A DNA stretch of 64,000 nucleotides from Sutcliffiella horikoshii (lineage in GTDB: Bacteria; Bacillota; Bacilli; Bacillales; Bacillaceae_I): positions 1,964,001-2,028,000 of the forward strand of contig NZ_CP082918.1 of NCBI RefSeq assembly GCF_019931755.1, written 5' to 3'. The translations under genes and the position numbers were made by a program. Within the stretch, counting starts at the first letter, position 1. Each line of letters starts with the position of its first letter. Below, in pieces: positions 1 through 8,250 of the stretch. The notes beneath the pieces are model-generated. The model was not told where the DNA came from and made no database searches. It worked only from the letters and a program-made list of their open reading frames with translations.

Positions 1-411
1 ATCGGAGTGGAATTGGCAACGAAGTATAAAGAACATCCAGTTGTCATTAACAGTATTGCTTCCCACCATGGTGATACAGAGCCAACTTCCATCATTGCAG
101 TCTTGGTTGCTGCAGCAGATGCACTATCTGCGGCTAGACCAGGAGCGCGTAGTGAGACGTTGGAAAACTATATCCGCAGACTTGAAAAGTTGGAAGAGAT
201 TTCCGAAAGCTATGAAGGTGTAGAAAAGTCCTTTGCGATTCAAGCAGGACGTGAGGTTCGTATCATGGTGAAACCTGATTCCATTGACGACCTTGAGGCT
301 CATCGATTGGCACGGGATATCCGAAAACGCATTGAAGAAGAACTGGATTATCCAGGACATATTAAAGTGACGGTCATTCGTGAAACAAGAGCCGTTGAGT
401 ATGCAAAATAA
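1..411 (+). CDS. rny: Ribonuclease Y, C-terminal part (5' end outside window)
   Basis: This is the last 136 codons of an open frame that is already open at base 1. The residues match the C-terminal part of RNase Y: the end of the HD domain (ASHHGD near the start, then the [14 protein letters not shown] stretch) and the conserved tail ending VEYAK. RNase Y is the membrane-anchored endoribonuclease that starts bulk mRNA decay in Firmicutes. The membrane anchor, coiled coil and KH domain lie upstream of the window. The gene is followed by a terminator and then ymdB, as in Bacillus subtilis. Confidence 0.95.
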   Translation: MGVELATKYKEHPVVINSIASHHGDTEPTSIIAVLVAAADALSAARPGARSETLENYIRRLEKLEEISESYEGVEKSFAIQAGREVRIMVKPDSIDDLEAHRLARDIRKRIEEELDYPGHIKVTVIRETRAVEYAK

Positions 412-440
412 AGTGGTGCTTGCACCGCTTTATTTTTTTT
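410..440 (+). terminator. Rho-independent terminator after rny
   Basis: A near-perfect stem (AAGTGGTGC with GCACCGCTT) is followed by a run of eight T residues directly after the rny stop codon. Confidence 0.8.
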
Positions 441-513
441 CGTTCATTTGCATACGGCGCCTACATATGTAAAACTAAAAAGAGAAATTGATTGTAAGAA
501 GGGATTAGTGATT

Positions 514-1308
514 GTGAGAATTTTATTTATCGGAGATGTAGTAGGATCACCAGGACGAAAGATGGTAAGCGAATATCTACCAAAATTAAAAAGTAAATAT
601 AGACCGGCTGTAACCATAGTAAATGGAGAAAACGCAGCGGGTGGAAAAGGAATCACCGAAAAAATCTACCAAGGGTTTTTAAAAGCTGGTGCAAACCTCG
701 TGACCCTTGGAAATCATACATGGGACAACAGGGAGATTTTTGAATTTATTGAAGGTGCAAAGCATATGATCAGGCCGGCAAACTTTCCAAGTTCAAATCC
801 TGGAAAAGGAATTGCCTATCTCCCATTTGAAGGAAAGGAGCTTGCGGTCATCAATCTTCAAGGCCGTACTTTTTTACCGCCAATAGATTGCCCTTTTAAT
901 AAAGTAGATGAGCTTGTAGAAGAAGCAAAGAAGAGAACACCGTTTATCTTTGTGGATTTTCATGCTGAGGCAACGAGTGAAAAGCAAGCAATAGGTTGGT
1001 ATTTGGATGGAAGGGTTACGAGTGTCGTAGGAACACATACACATGTGCAAACAAATGATTATCGTATTCTTCCAGATGGCACGGCATATATTACTGATGT
1101 AGGCATGACAGGGCCTTATGACGGCATTTTAGGTGTGGATAGAGAGGCAGTGCTTAAACGATTCACGACTGCTCTGCCTGTAAGGTTTGAAGTGACAGAA
1201 GGAAGGGCCCAATTAAACGGGGTTCTAATAGACGTAGATATGAAGACAGGTAAGGCCAAGAAAATCCAGCCGCTGATGATTAATGAGGATCACCCTTTCT
1301 TTGACTAA
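514..1308 (+). CDS. ymdB: YmdB-family metallophosphoesterase / 2',3'-cAMP phosphodiesterase
   Basis: A 264-residue protein of the usual YmdB length. The metal ligands of the family are visible: Asp8 in LFIGDVVGS, Glu39-Asn40 in NGENAAGG, Asn67-His68 in LGNHTWDN, and later His residues in DFHAE and GTHTHVQT. Family members hydrolyse 2',3'-cyclic nucleotides and affect biofilm and motility decisions in Bacillus. The GTG at 514 is preferred because an AAGAAGGG ribosome site sits about ten bases upstream. An in-frame GTG at 508 and a longer upstream frame lack good spacing. It lies between rny and spoVS, the standard Bacillus order. Confidence 0.93.
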   Translation: MRILFIGDVVGSPGRKMVSEYLPKLKSKYRPAVTIVNGENAAGGKGITEKIYQGFLKAGANLVTLGNHTWDNREIFEFIEGAKHMIRPANFPSSNPGKGIAYLPFEGKELAVINLQGRTFLPPIDCPFNKVDELVEEAKKRTPFIFVDFHAEATSEKQAIGWYLDGRVTSVVGTHTHVQTNDYRILPDGTAYITDVGMTGPYDGILGVDREAVLKRFTTALPVRFEVTEGRAQLNGVLIDVDMKTGKAKKIQPLMINEDHPFFD

Positions 1309-1347
1309 ACTAGAAGATAGAATATTTTGACGATTAAACAGCAAGTT

Positions 1348-1376
1348 AAGGCATATACAGAGCTCTTCCCGAATAT
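1348..1376 (+). promoter_or_regulatory. Candidate sigma-H promoter of spoVS
   Basis: AAGGCATAT and CCCGAATAT are separated by 11 bases. They resemble the sigma-H consensus RnAGGAWWW / RnnGAATWW with its 11-12 base spacer. B. subtilis spoVS is known to be sigma-H dependent. One or two positions deviate in each box. Confidence 0.55.
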
Positions 1377-1455
1377 AGTAGGAATGAAATTATTAACAAT
1401 TCATTCATCTATGGATCTTTCACCATATACTGTAAATGTTAAGGAGGAGCTAGAA

Positions 1456-1716
1456 ATGGAAATATTAAAGGTTTCAGCTAAGTCAAACCCAAATTCGGTA
1501 GCAGGGGCTTTAGCAGGGGTTTTAAGAGAGCGTGGAGGTGCCGAAATCCAAGCGATTGGGGCAGGTGCGCTTAATCAAGCAGTGAAGGCAGTTGCCATTG
1601 CTCGGGGGTTTGTTGCACCAAGTGGAGTGGATTTAATCTGTATCCCGGCATTTACAGACATTCTGATTGACGGAGAAGAAAGAACGGCGATCAAGCTGAT
1701 AGTGGAGCCGAGATAA
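1456..1716 (+). CDS. spoVS: Stage V sporulation protein S
   Basis: An 86-residue protein with the near-invariant SpoVS sequence (MEILKVSAKSNPNSVAGALA at the N-terminus, IVEPR at the end). SpoVS is a small Alba-like protein needed for stage V of sporulation and for spore coat assembly in B. subtilis. The ATG at 1456 follows an AAGGAGG site at 1441-1447. The frame extends upstream to a TTG at 1327, but that part is not conserved and holds the candidate promoter. Confidence 0.97.
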   Translation: MEILKVSAKSNPNSVAGALAGVLRERGGAEIQAIGAGALNQAVKAVAIARGFVAPSGVDLICIPAFTDILIDGEERTAIKLIVEPR

Positions 1717-1732
1717 AAAATAATCGTTTACT

Positions 1733-1772
1733 AAACCTGTTTGCTTGTACTTGCAAACAGGTTTGTTTTATT
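1733..1772 (+). terminator. Rho-independent terminator after spoVS
   Basis: A 12-bp perfect stem (AAACCTGTTTGC / GCAAACAGGTTT) with an 8-base loop is followed by a T-rich tail. Confidence 0.9.
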
Positions 1773-1823
1773 CTAATTCAATAGTGCAGATACTTGCTGA
1801 TTCAGATAATGGAGGGGCTGTTC

Positions 1824-2747
1824 TTGAGAATTTTTGATGCACATTGTGATGTGCTTTGGAGAATGTGGGAAAATAGGGAGATTTCATTTAAAGATAGTGA
1901 AATTTTGCATGTGACATGGGACGGATTAAAGAAGTCAGCTGCCAAGGTGCAATGTTTCGCTGTATATGTTCCTGAAAAAGTAAGGAAAGAATCTGCTTTT
2001 GATGTTGCTTTGGAAATGATCGATATCTTTTATGAAGAGATTTTGCAGAGGTTTCCTAACATGAAACTTGTTACAACTAAGAAGGATATAGCGGAACTTA
2101 AGGAAGGTCAGATAGGAGCCATTTTGACTTTAGAAGGCTGTGACGCAATAGGAACAGATTTGCAAAAATTGAGAACCTTATATCGATTAGGGATTTCATC
2201 AGTCGGGTTAACTTGGAATCACGCAAATGCTGTTGCAGATGGGATCTTAGAAGAAAGAGGTGCTGGGTTAAGTTCTTTTGGGAAAAGTGTGGTGAAACTG
2301 AACAACGACCATTTTATTTGGACAGATGTTTCCCACTTGTCTGTTAAAGGTTTTTGGGATGTGATGGAATTAGGTGAATATGTGATTGCTTCTCATTCAA
2401 ATTGCAAGGATCTTTGTCATAACCCAAGAAATTTATCCGACGAACAAGTACAAGCACTTATTCAAAAGAATGGTGCAATCGGGGTCACCTTTGTCCCTCA
2501 ATTCTTGTCAAAAAACACACAAGCGAGCATTACGGATATACTTCGTCATGTAGAACACTTTTGTACATTAGGTGCAGTAGATCATATAGGTTTTGGTTCA
2601 GACTTTGATGGAATTGATCAAACGGTTAAGGGTTTAGGGAGAATTGAAGATTATACTAATTTAGTGAATAGCTTATTAAAATACTATTCTGAAACAGAAG
2701 TCAGAGGGTTTTTGTTTGATAATTTTTATAAAAGGTTCCCTAAATGA
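1824..2747 (+). CDS. Membrane dipeptidase family (peptidase M19)
   Basis: A 307-residue protein with the M19 (renal dipeptidase) pattern. The N-terminal FDAHCD supplies the HxD zinc ligands, LTLEGCDAIG carries the bridging Glu, and ASHSNCKDLCHNPRN and GFGSDFDG follow. These enzymes cleave dipeptides, with broad tolerance including D-residues. The TTG at 1824 is chosen because GGAGGGG lies six bases upstream at 1811-1817. An upstream ATG would place the ribosome site inside the gene. No signal peptide is seen, so a cytoplasmic enzyme is likely. The physiological substrate cannot be read from sequence. Confidence 0.85.
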   Translation: MRIFDAHCDVLWRMWENREISFKDSEILHVTWDGLKKSAAKVQCFAVYVPEKVRKESAFDVALEMIDIFYEEILQRFPNMKLVTTKKDIAELKEGQIGAILTLEGCDAIGTDLQKLRTLYRLGISSVGLTWNHANAVADGILEERGAGLSSFGKSVVKLNNDHFIWTDVSHLSVKGFWDVMELGEYVIASHSNCKDLCHNPRNLSDEQVQALIQKNGAIGVTFVPQFLSKNTQASITDILRHVEHFCTLGAVDHIGFGSDFDGIDQTVKGLGRIEDYTNLVNSLLKYYSETEVRGFLFDNFYKRFPK

Positions 2748-2828
2748 CCGGGGATAATGAGGGTTTTCAGCTATGCGTACTATACTGTTAAAATATCCAA
2801 ATTTTTCGAAAGAAATTAATTCAAAGAC

Positions 2829-2870
2829 TTGTATTTTTAAAAAAATAGGTCTACAATGAAAGCGTTTAGT
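2829..2870 (+). promoter_or_regulatory. Sigma-A promoter with overlapping cre-like site upstream of korAB
   Basis: TTGTAT (2829-2834) and TACAAT (2852-2857) are 17 bases apart. A sequence at 2856-2870 matches the CcpA site WTGNAANCGNWNNCW at all but one position (G in place of the final C). It overlaps the -10 and start region, where CcpA binding would repress. A second possible -10 (TATAAT, near 2928) lies downstream. Confidence 0.55.
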
Positions 2871-3002
2871 ACATATTCAGCGTTTTTTTAAGTCTGTTTT
2901 TTTATTTAAATAGGTAACTTCTAGTTATATAATGGGAATAATGCTACAATAAATATTGTACAAAATTCTGAAAACGAACGTAGTTAAAGGGGTGTAAGGC
3001 AC

Positions 3003-4739
3003 ATGATCAATCAACTTTCATGGAAAGTTGGAGGGCAACAAGGGGAAGGTATCGAAAGTACCGGTGAGATATTCTCCATTGCATTAAATCGTTTAGGCTA
3101 TTACTTATATGGTTATCGCCATTTTTCTTCTCGTATTAAAGGTGGACATACGAACAACAAAATTCGTGTGAGTACGACTCAGGTCCGTTCTATTTCTGAC
3201 GACCTTGATATATTAGTAGCGTTTGACCAAGAAACAATCGACGTAAACTATCATGAACTCCGCGAAGGTGGAGTGGTAATTGCAGACGCAAAGTTTAAAC
3301 CAAGCATCCCTGAAGATGGGAAAGCTACATTGTACGCTGTACCATTCACTGAGATTGCAACAGAACTTGGAACATCATTGATGAAGAACATGGTTGCTGT
3401 CGGAGCGTCAAGTGCCATCCTTGATTTAGATGCGGAAGCATTCCGTGAAGTGGTGCAAGAAATTTTCGGACGCAAAGGCGAATCCATTGTTGAGAAAAAC
3501 ATGGAAGCAATCCGAGCAGGTGTTCAGTTCATAAAAGATCAAGCTGAAAATGTAGAAACGATGCAACTTGCAAAAGCAGACGGCAACAAACGACTATTCA
3601 TGATCGGAAATGATGCAATTGCATTGGGTGCTGTAGCGGCAGGGTCTCGCTTTATGCCGGCATACCCAATTACTCCAGCTTCTGAGATCATGGAATACTT
3701 GATCAAAAAGCTTCCAAAATTCGGCGGTACTGTTATTCAAACGGAAGATGAGATTGCTGCTTGTACAATGGCGATTGGTGCCAACTATGCAGGTGTGCGT
3801 ACATTGACTGCTTCTGCTGGTCCTGGACTATCCTTAATGATGGAAGCAATTGGACTTTCCGGCATGACAGAAACACCGCTTGTAGTTGTGGACACGCAAC
3901 GTGGAGGACCAAGTACAGGATTACCGACAAAGATTGAGCAGTCTGATCTTATGGCGATGATCTATGGTACTCACGGAGAGATCCCGAAAGTGGTTATGGC
4001 TCCAAGTACAGTACAAGAGGCTTTCTACGATACAATCGAAGCATTTAACATTGCAGAAGAATATCAAGTACCGGTAATTCTTCTAACTGATCTTCAACTG
4101 TCTCTAGGGAAGCAATCTGTAGAAGCATTGGATTACAAAAACATTGAAATTAGACGCGGAAAGCTGGATATCAACCAGGAGCTTCCTGGAGCTGACGATA
4201 AAGCATATTTCAAACGATATGAAGTAACAGAAGATGGCGTTTCTCCTCGTGTCCTTCCTGGCATGAAGAACGGAATCCATCACGTTACTGGTGTAGAGCA
4301 CGAAGAAACTGGTAAGCCTTCAGAGGTTGCAGCGAACCGTCAGGCTCAAATGGACAAGCGTCTTCGTAAATTGAATAACCTTAAGTTCAATACGCCTGTA
4401 CATGTTAATGCAAAGCATGAAGAAGCAGATGTACTACTTGTTGGATTTAACTCGACACGCGGAACGATCGAAGAGGCGATGGAAAGATTGGAATTGGATG
4501 GAGTTAAAGCTAACCATGCACAAGTCCGCCTGATCCACCCGTTCCCGACAGAAGAAATCGCTCCACTGGTAAAAGCGGCTAAAAAAGTTATTGTTGTGGA
4601 ATACAACGCTACTGGACAACTTGCAAACATCTTGAAAATGAATGTTGGCGAGCATGAAAAGATCCGTAGTCTCTTGAAGTATGATGGGGATCCATTCTTA
4701 CCGAAAGAAATCCACACAAAATGCAAGGAGTTGTTATAA
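3003..4739 (+). CDS. 2-oxoacid:ferredoxin oxidoreductase, fused gamma-alpha subunit
   Basis: A 578-residue protein. Residues 1-190 form the gamma (POR_N-like catalytic) domain, with GGQQGEG and the RHFSSRIKGGHTNNKIRVS stretch. From about residue 195 follows the alpha pyrimidine-binding domain (PAYPITPASEIMEYL, QTEDEIAACTMAIGANYAG) and a C-terminal transketolase-like domain. With the beta subunit it oxidatively decarboxylates a 2-oxoacid (2-oxoglutarate or pyruvate type) and reduces ferredoxin. The fused gamma-alpha layout without a delta ferredoxin subunit is the KorA-type form common in Bacilli. The substrate cannot be fixed from sequence alone. The ATG at 3003 follows an AAGGGGTG site. Confidence 0.9.
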   Translation: MINQLSWKVGGQQGEGIESTGEIFSIALNRLGYYLYGYRHFSSRIKGGHTNNKIRVSTTQVRSISDDLDILVAFDQETIDVNYHELREGGVVIADAKFKPSIPEDGKATLYAVPFTEIATELGTSLMKNMVAVGASSAILDLDAEAFREVVQEIFGRKGESIVEKNMEAIRAGVQFIKDQAENVETMQLAKADGNKRLFMIGNDAIALGAVAAGSRFMPAYPITPASEIMEYLIKKLPKFGGTVIQTEDEIAACTMAIGANYAGVRTLTASAGPGLSLMMEAIGLSGMTETPLVVVDTQRGGPSTGLPTKIEQSDLMAMIYGTHGEIPKVVMAPSTVQEAFYDTIEAFNIAEEYQVPVILLTDLQLSLGKQSVEALDYKNIEIRRGKLDINQELPGADDKAYFKRYEVTEDGVSPRVLPGMKNGIHHVTGVEHEETGKPSEVAANRQAQMDKRLRKLNNLKFNTPVHVNAKHEEADVLLVGFNSTRGTIEEAMERLELDGVKANHAQVRLIHPFPTEEIAPLVKAAKKVIVVEYNATGQLANILKMNVGEHEKIRSLLKYDGDPFLPKEIHTKCKELL

Positions 4740-5606
4740 ATGGCAACGTTTAAAGATTTTCGAAATAATGTAAAACCTAACTGGTGCCCTGGGTGTGGAG
4801 ACTTCTCGGTACAAGCTGCCATTCAACGTGCTGCCGCAAATGTTGGTTTGGAACCAGAAAACCTTGCAGTAGTATCTGGTATAGGGTGTTCTGGACGTAT
4901 TTCCGGTTACATCAATTCCTACGGTTTCCATGGTATCCATGGTCGCTCCCTACCAATCGCACAAGGTGTGAAAATGGCGAATAAAGATCTTACGGTCATC
5001 GCTTCAGGTGGAGATGGAGATGGATTTGCCATCGGTTTAGGGCATACTATCCATGCTATTCGTCGAAATATTGATGTTACATACATCGTGATGGATAACC
5101 AGATTTATGGACTAACTAAAGGACAAACTTCACCACGTAGTGAAGTAGGGTTCAAAACAAAATCAACACCACAAGGTTCCATCGAATCCTCACTGTCTGT
5201 CATGGAAATGGCATTAACGGCAGGAGCGACATTCGTAGCACAAAGTTTCTCTACTGATTTGAAAGACCTTACTTCCTTGATTGAACAAGGAATCAAACAT
5301 AAAGGTTTCTCTCTAATTAACGTGTTTAGCCCGTGTGTTACATATAATAAAGTGAACACATATGACTGGTTTAAAGAAAACTTGACAAAATTGGCTGACA
5401 TTGAAGGTTATGACGCTCACAACAAAGTTTCTGCGATGCAGACTTTAATGGAGCATAATGGTCTTGTAACAGGCCTGATCTATCAGAATAAGGACCAACA
5501 GTCTTATCAAGATTTGGTTCCAAATTATAGTGAAAAGCCTCTTGCAAAAGCAGATCTTCAATTAGATGAAGAACAATTTAACGCTTTAGTGAAAGAATTC
5601 ATGTAA
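4740..5606 (+). CDS. 2-oxoacid:ferredoxin oxidoreductase, beta subunit (TPP-binding)
   Basis: A 288-residue protein. Its N-terminal NWCPGCGDF and later Cys residues fit iron-sulfur ligands of the beta subunit. The thiamine diphosphate motif is GDGDGFAIG, followed by DNQIYGLTKGQTSP. It is the partner of the upstream alpha subunit: the TAA of that gene touches this ATG, and an AAGGAG ribosome site lies in the last codons of the alpha gene, so translation is probably coupled. KorB-type function is favoured over pyruvate-specific PorB by length and two-gene organisation, but this is an inference. Confidence 0.9.
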   Translation: MATFKDFRNNVKPNWCPGCGDFSVQAAIQRAAANVGLEPENLAVVSGIGCSGRISGYINSYGFHGIHGRSLPIAQGVKMANKDLTVIASGGDGDGFAIGLGHTIHAIRRNIDVTYIVMDNQIYGLTKGQTSPRSEVGFKTKSTPQGSIESSLSVMEMALTAGATFVAQSFSTDLKDLTSLIEQGIKHKGFSLINVFSPCVTYNKVNTYDWFKENLTKLADIEGYDAHNKVSAMQTLMEHNGLVTGLIYQNKDQQSYQDLVPNYSEKPLAKADLQLDEEQFNALVKEFM

Positions 5607-5616
5607 TACAAAATGG

Positions 5617-5648
5617 AAGTCCTGGCTTAAATGCCGGGACTTTTCTTT
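5617..5648 (+). terminator. Rho-independent terminator after korB-like gene
   Basis: A stem of AAGTCCTGGC with GCCGGGACTT around a 6-base loop is followed by TTTTCTTT. Confidence 0.85.
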
Positions 5649-5656
5649 GGTATAAG

Positions 5657-5671
5657 TTGTAAACGCTTTCT
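5657..5671 (+). promoter_or_regulatory. Perfect cre (CcpA) consensus upstream of tdh
   Basis: TTGTAAACGCTTTCT matches WTGNAANCGNWNNCW at every constrained position. It lies about 110 bases before the predicted tdh start point and just after the korB terminator, so its target gene is probably tdh-kbl. Confidence 0.65.
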
Positions 5672-5738
5672 TTACAACAAAAAAGTTCTGGTTTTTTATC
5701 TGAGATAACCAATTGTCCTTCTGCAGTGGACACTCCGG

Positions 5739-5767
5739 TTTACACAAACCCTTATAGATGATACACT
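5739..5767 (+). promoter_or_regulatory. Candidate sigma-A promoter of tdh-kbl
   Basis: TTTACA and TACACT are separated by 17 bases, about 50 bases before the tdh ribosome site. Confidence 0.5.
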
Positions 5768-5818
5768 CTTACTAGTATTTAAGATTATAAGTTTTATTTT
5801 TATAAGGGAGTGTTCTCT

Positions 5819-6859
5819 GTGAATGGAAAAATGAAGGCGATCGTGAAGCATCATCGAGGATATGGTGCGGAACTTCAAATGATAGATATACCAATGATTA
5901 AAGAAGATGAAGTTTTAATAAAAGTGAAAGCAACATCCATATGTGGTACGGATGTTCATATTTATACATGGGATGAGTGGTCACAAAGCAGGGTAAACCC
6001 TCCATATGCATTCGGTCATGAATTTGCTGGTGAGATTGTTGAAGTAGGCAGCAAGGTGAACAACGTGCAATTGGGCGACCAGGTTTCCGCTGAAACGCAT
6101 ATCGTTTGCTACAAATGTCCACAATGCCTAAAAGGTGACTACCACATTTGTAAAGATACGAAAATTATTGGGGTAGACACTCAAGGTTGTTTTGCTGAGT
6201 ATGTAGCTCTTCCTGCAGTAAATGTATGGAAAAACCCTAAAGAGATGCCATATGATGTTGCTTCTGTTCAAGAACCGATGGGAAATGCGGTCCATACGGT
6301 ACTTGCAGGTGATGTAACAGGGAAAACTGTAGCAGTTATCGGTTGCGGCCCAATTGGGATTATGGCAGTAGGTGTTGCCAAAGCGGCAGGTGCTTCTCAA
6401 GTAATTGCCATCGATTTAAATGAGTATCGCTTAGATCTTGCAACGAAAATGGGTGCTACAACAGTCATCAATGCTAAAGAAGCTAATCCTGTAGAAGAAG
6501 TCATGAAATTGACAGATGGCCATGGTGTAGAAGTGGTATGTGAGATGTCAGGTCATCCAATTGCCATGAACCAAGGCTTTAAAATGATCACGAACGGCGG
6601 AAGAGTTTCCATCTTGAGCTTACCTGTCCGTCCGGTTGAACTTGACATCACTAACGATATCGTATTCAAAGGTGTTACAGTTCAAGGTATTACAGGAAGA
6701 AAAATGTATTCTACATGGCAGCAAGTATCAAGCCTACTTAAATCAGGTCAGGTTGATGTGAAACCGATGATTACCCATCACTTCCCTCTTGAGGAATTTG
6801 AAAAAGGCTTTGATTTAATGATTTCCGGTCAATGTGGTAAAGTTGTATTACATCCATAA
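5819..6859 (+). CDS. tdh: L-threonine 3-dehydrogenase
   Basis: A 346-residue zinc-dependent medium-chain dehydrogenase. Catalytic zinc ligands lie in TSICGTDVHIY and AFGHEFAG. A structural-zinc loop holds four Cys (CYKCPQCLKGDYHIC). The Rossmann motif is GCGPIG, and GITGRKMYSTW is typical of Tdh. It oxidises L-threonine to 2-amino-3-oxobutyrate with NAD+, the first step of threonine-to-glycine conversion. The GTG at 5819 is preferred: AAGGGAG ends eight bases before it, while a GTG at 5810 overlaps that site. kbl follows 21 bases later. Confidence 0.95.
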   Translation: MNGKMKAIVKHHRGYGAELQMIDIPMIKEDEVLIKVKATSICGTDVHIYTWDEWSQSRVNPPYAFGHEFAGEIVEVGSKVNNVQLGDQVSAETHIVCYKCPQCLKGDYHICKDTKIIGVDTQGCFAEYVALPAVNVWKNPKEMPYDVASVQEPMGNAVHTVLAGDVTGKTVAVIGCGPIGIMAVGVAKAAGASQVIAIDLNEYRLDLATKMGATTVINAKEANPVEEVMKLTDGHGVEVVCEMSGHPIAMNQGFKMITNGGRVSILSLPVRPVELDITNDIVFKGVTVQGITGRKMYSTWQQVSSLLKSGQVDVKPMITHHFPLEEFEKGFDLMISGQCGKVVLHP

Positions 6860-6880
6860 CAGTAAACAGGAGGGGTTAAG

Positions 6881-8059
6881 ATGAAAGGTTTTGAATACCT
6901 GCAAGAAGAGTTAGATCAAATGAAAGAACAAGGTACATTTCGTAAGTTGGTACCTTTAGAGTCCGATCAGGGTTCCAAAGTTGTTATTAACGGCAAAGAA
7001 GTGATTCAGCTTTCTTCCAATAACTATTTAGGATTGACAACCCATCCTCGCTTAGTGAAAGCTGCATTAGAAGCTGTTGAAAAATACGGTGCCGGGACAG
7101 GTTCTGTGCGTACCATTGCCGGGACTTTCACCATGCATGAACAACTAGAAGAAAAGTTAGCAAAGTTTAAACATACAGAAGCAAGTCTAGTGTTCCAATC
7201 TGGATTCACTACAAACCAAGGGGTACTTTCCGCAATTCTTTCCCCAGAAGATGTAGTAATTTCTGATGCATTAAACCATGCTTCCATTATTGATGGTATC
7301 CGATTGACGAAGGCTGCGCGTAAAGTGTACAAGCATGTTGACATGGAAGATTTAGAGCGTGCTTTAAAAGAATCAAGCGAATACCGCAAACGCCTAATTG
7401 TAACGGATGGCGTATTCTCTATGGACGGAAATATTGCACCGCTTGATAAAATTGTGGAGCTTGCTGAAAAGTATGACGCTCTTGTAATGGTGGACGATGC
7501 ACATGCATCTGGTGTACTAGGTGAAAACGGCCGTGGTACCGTAAATCACTTTGGATTGGATGGACGTGTGCATATTCAAGTTGGTACATTAAGTAAAGCT
7601 GTCGGCGTTCTAGGCGGATATGTAGCGAGCTCCCGTTCATTAATCGATTATCTGATTCATAAAGGGCGTCCATTCCTTTTCAGTACTTCCCATCCACCAG
7701 CGGTAACAGCTGCATGTGATGAAGCAATTCAAGTTTTACTTGAAGAGCCTGAACTTATTGAAAAGTTATGGGACAATGCCAAGTTCTTTAAAGATGGACT
7801 TATGAAGCTAGGCTTCAATACCGGCGAAAGTCAAACACCAGTTACACCTGTTATCGTGGGTGATGAAGCACTGTCTCATAAATTCTCTGATAAATTATTG
7901 GAATATGGTGTTTTTGCGCAAGGTATCGCATTCCCAACTGTTGCAAAAGGACTTGCACGTGTTAGAACGATCGTTACTGCACAACATTCTAAAGAAGAGC
8001 TGCAACAAGCACTAGATATCTTCGAAAAAGCAGGCAAAGAGCTAGGAATCATATCGTAA
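6881..8059 (+). CDS. kbl: Glycine C-acetyltransferase (2-amino-3-ketobutyrate CoA ligase)
   Basis: A 392-residue alpha-oxoamine synthase. Visible features are the substrate loop (SSNNYLGL), [13 protein letters not shown], the DDAHASG motif that binds PLP, and the PLP-lysine segment [14 protein letters not shown]. It cleaves the Tdh product with CoA to glycine and acetyl-CoA. It lies directly downstream of tdh with an AGGAGGGG site, forming the standard two-gene threonine-degradation operon. A related acyl-CoA transferase such as BioF is possible by fold, but the tdh linkage makes Kbl much more likely. Confidence 0.95.
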   Translation: MKGFEYLQEELDQMKEQGTFRKLVPLESDQGSKVVINGKEVIQLSSNNYLGLTTHPRLVKAALEAVEKYGAGTGSVRTIAGTFTMHEQLEEKLAKFKHTEASLVFQSGFTTNQGVLSAILSPEDVVISDALNHASIIDGIRLTKAARKVYKHVDMEDLERALKESSEYRKRLIVTDGVFSMDGNIAPLDKIVELAEKYDALVMVDDAHASGVLGENGRGTVNHFGLDGRVHIQVGTLSKAVGVLGGYVASSRSLIDYLIHKGRPFLFSTSHPPAVTAACDEAIQVLLEEPELIEKLWDNAKFFKDGLMKLGFNTGESQTPVTPVIVGDEALSHKFSDKLLEYGVFAQGIAFPTVAKGLARVRTIVTAQHSKEELQQALDIFEKAGKELGIIS

Positions 8060-8066
8060 TGATGCA

Positions 8067-8100
8067 AAGAGAGACACCTCATAAGTGTCTCTCTTGTTGT
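8067..8100 (+). terminator. Rho-independent terminator after kbl
   Basis: A perfect 11-bp stem (AAGAGAGACAC / GTGTCTCTCTT) is followed by a short T-rich tail. Confidence 0.85.
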
Positions 8101-8167
8101 GTATTCGATATAAATGAGCTTGACTTTCAATTAAATATGTAGATTTATGTAAACTTCTCCATATTTA

Positions 8168-8196
8168 TTGTTTAAGAAGCCATAAAATTATATACT
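8168..8196 (+). promoter_or_regulatory. Candidate sigma-A promoter of miaB-ricA
   Basis: TTGTTT and TATACT are separated by 17 bases, about 50 bases upstream of the chosen miaB start. Confidence 0.6.
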
Positions 8197-8250
8197 ATGT
8201 TAATGTGTAGAGTTTTATGCGCTCTACTTTTCTGGAAAGGAGTTAACACA

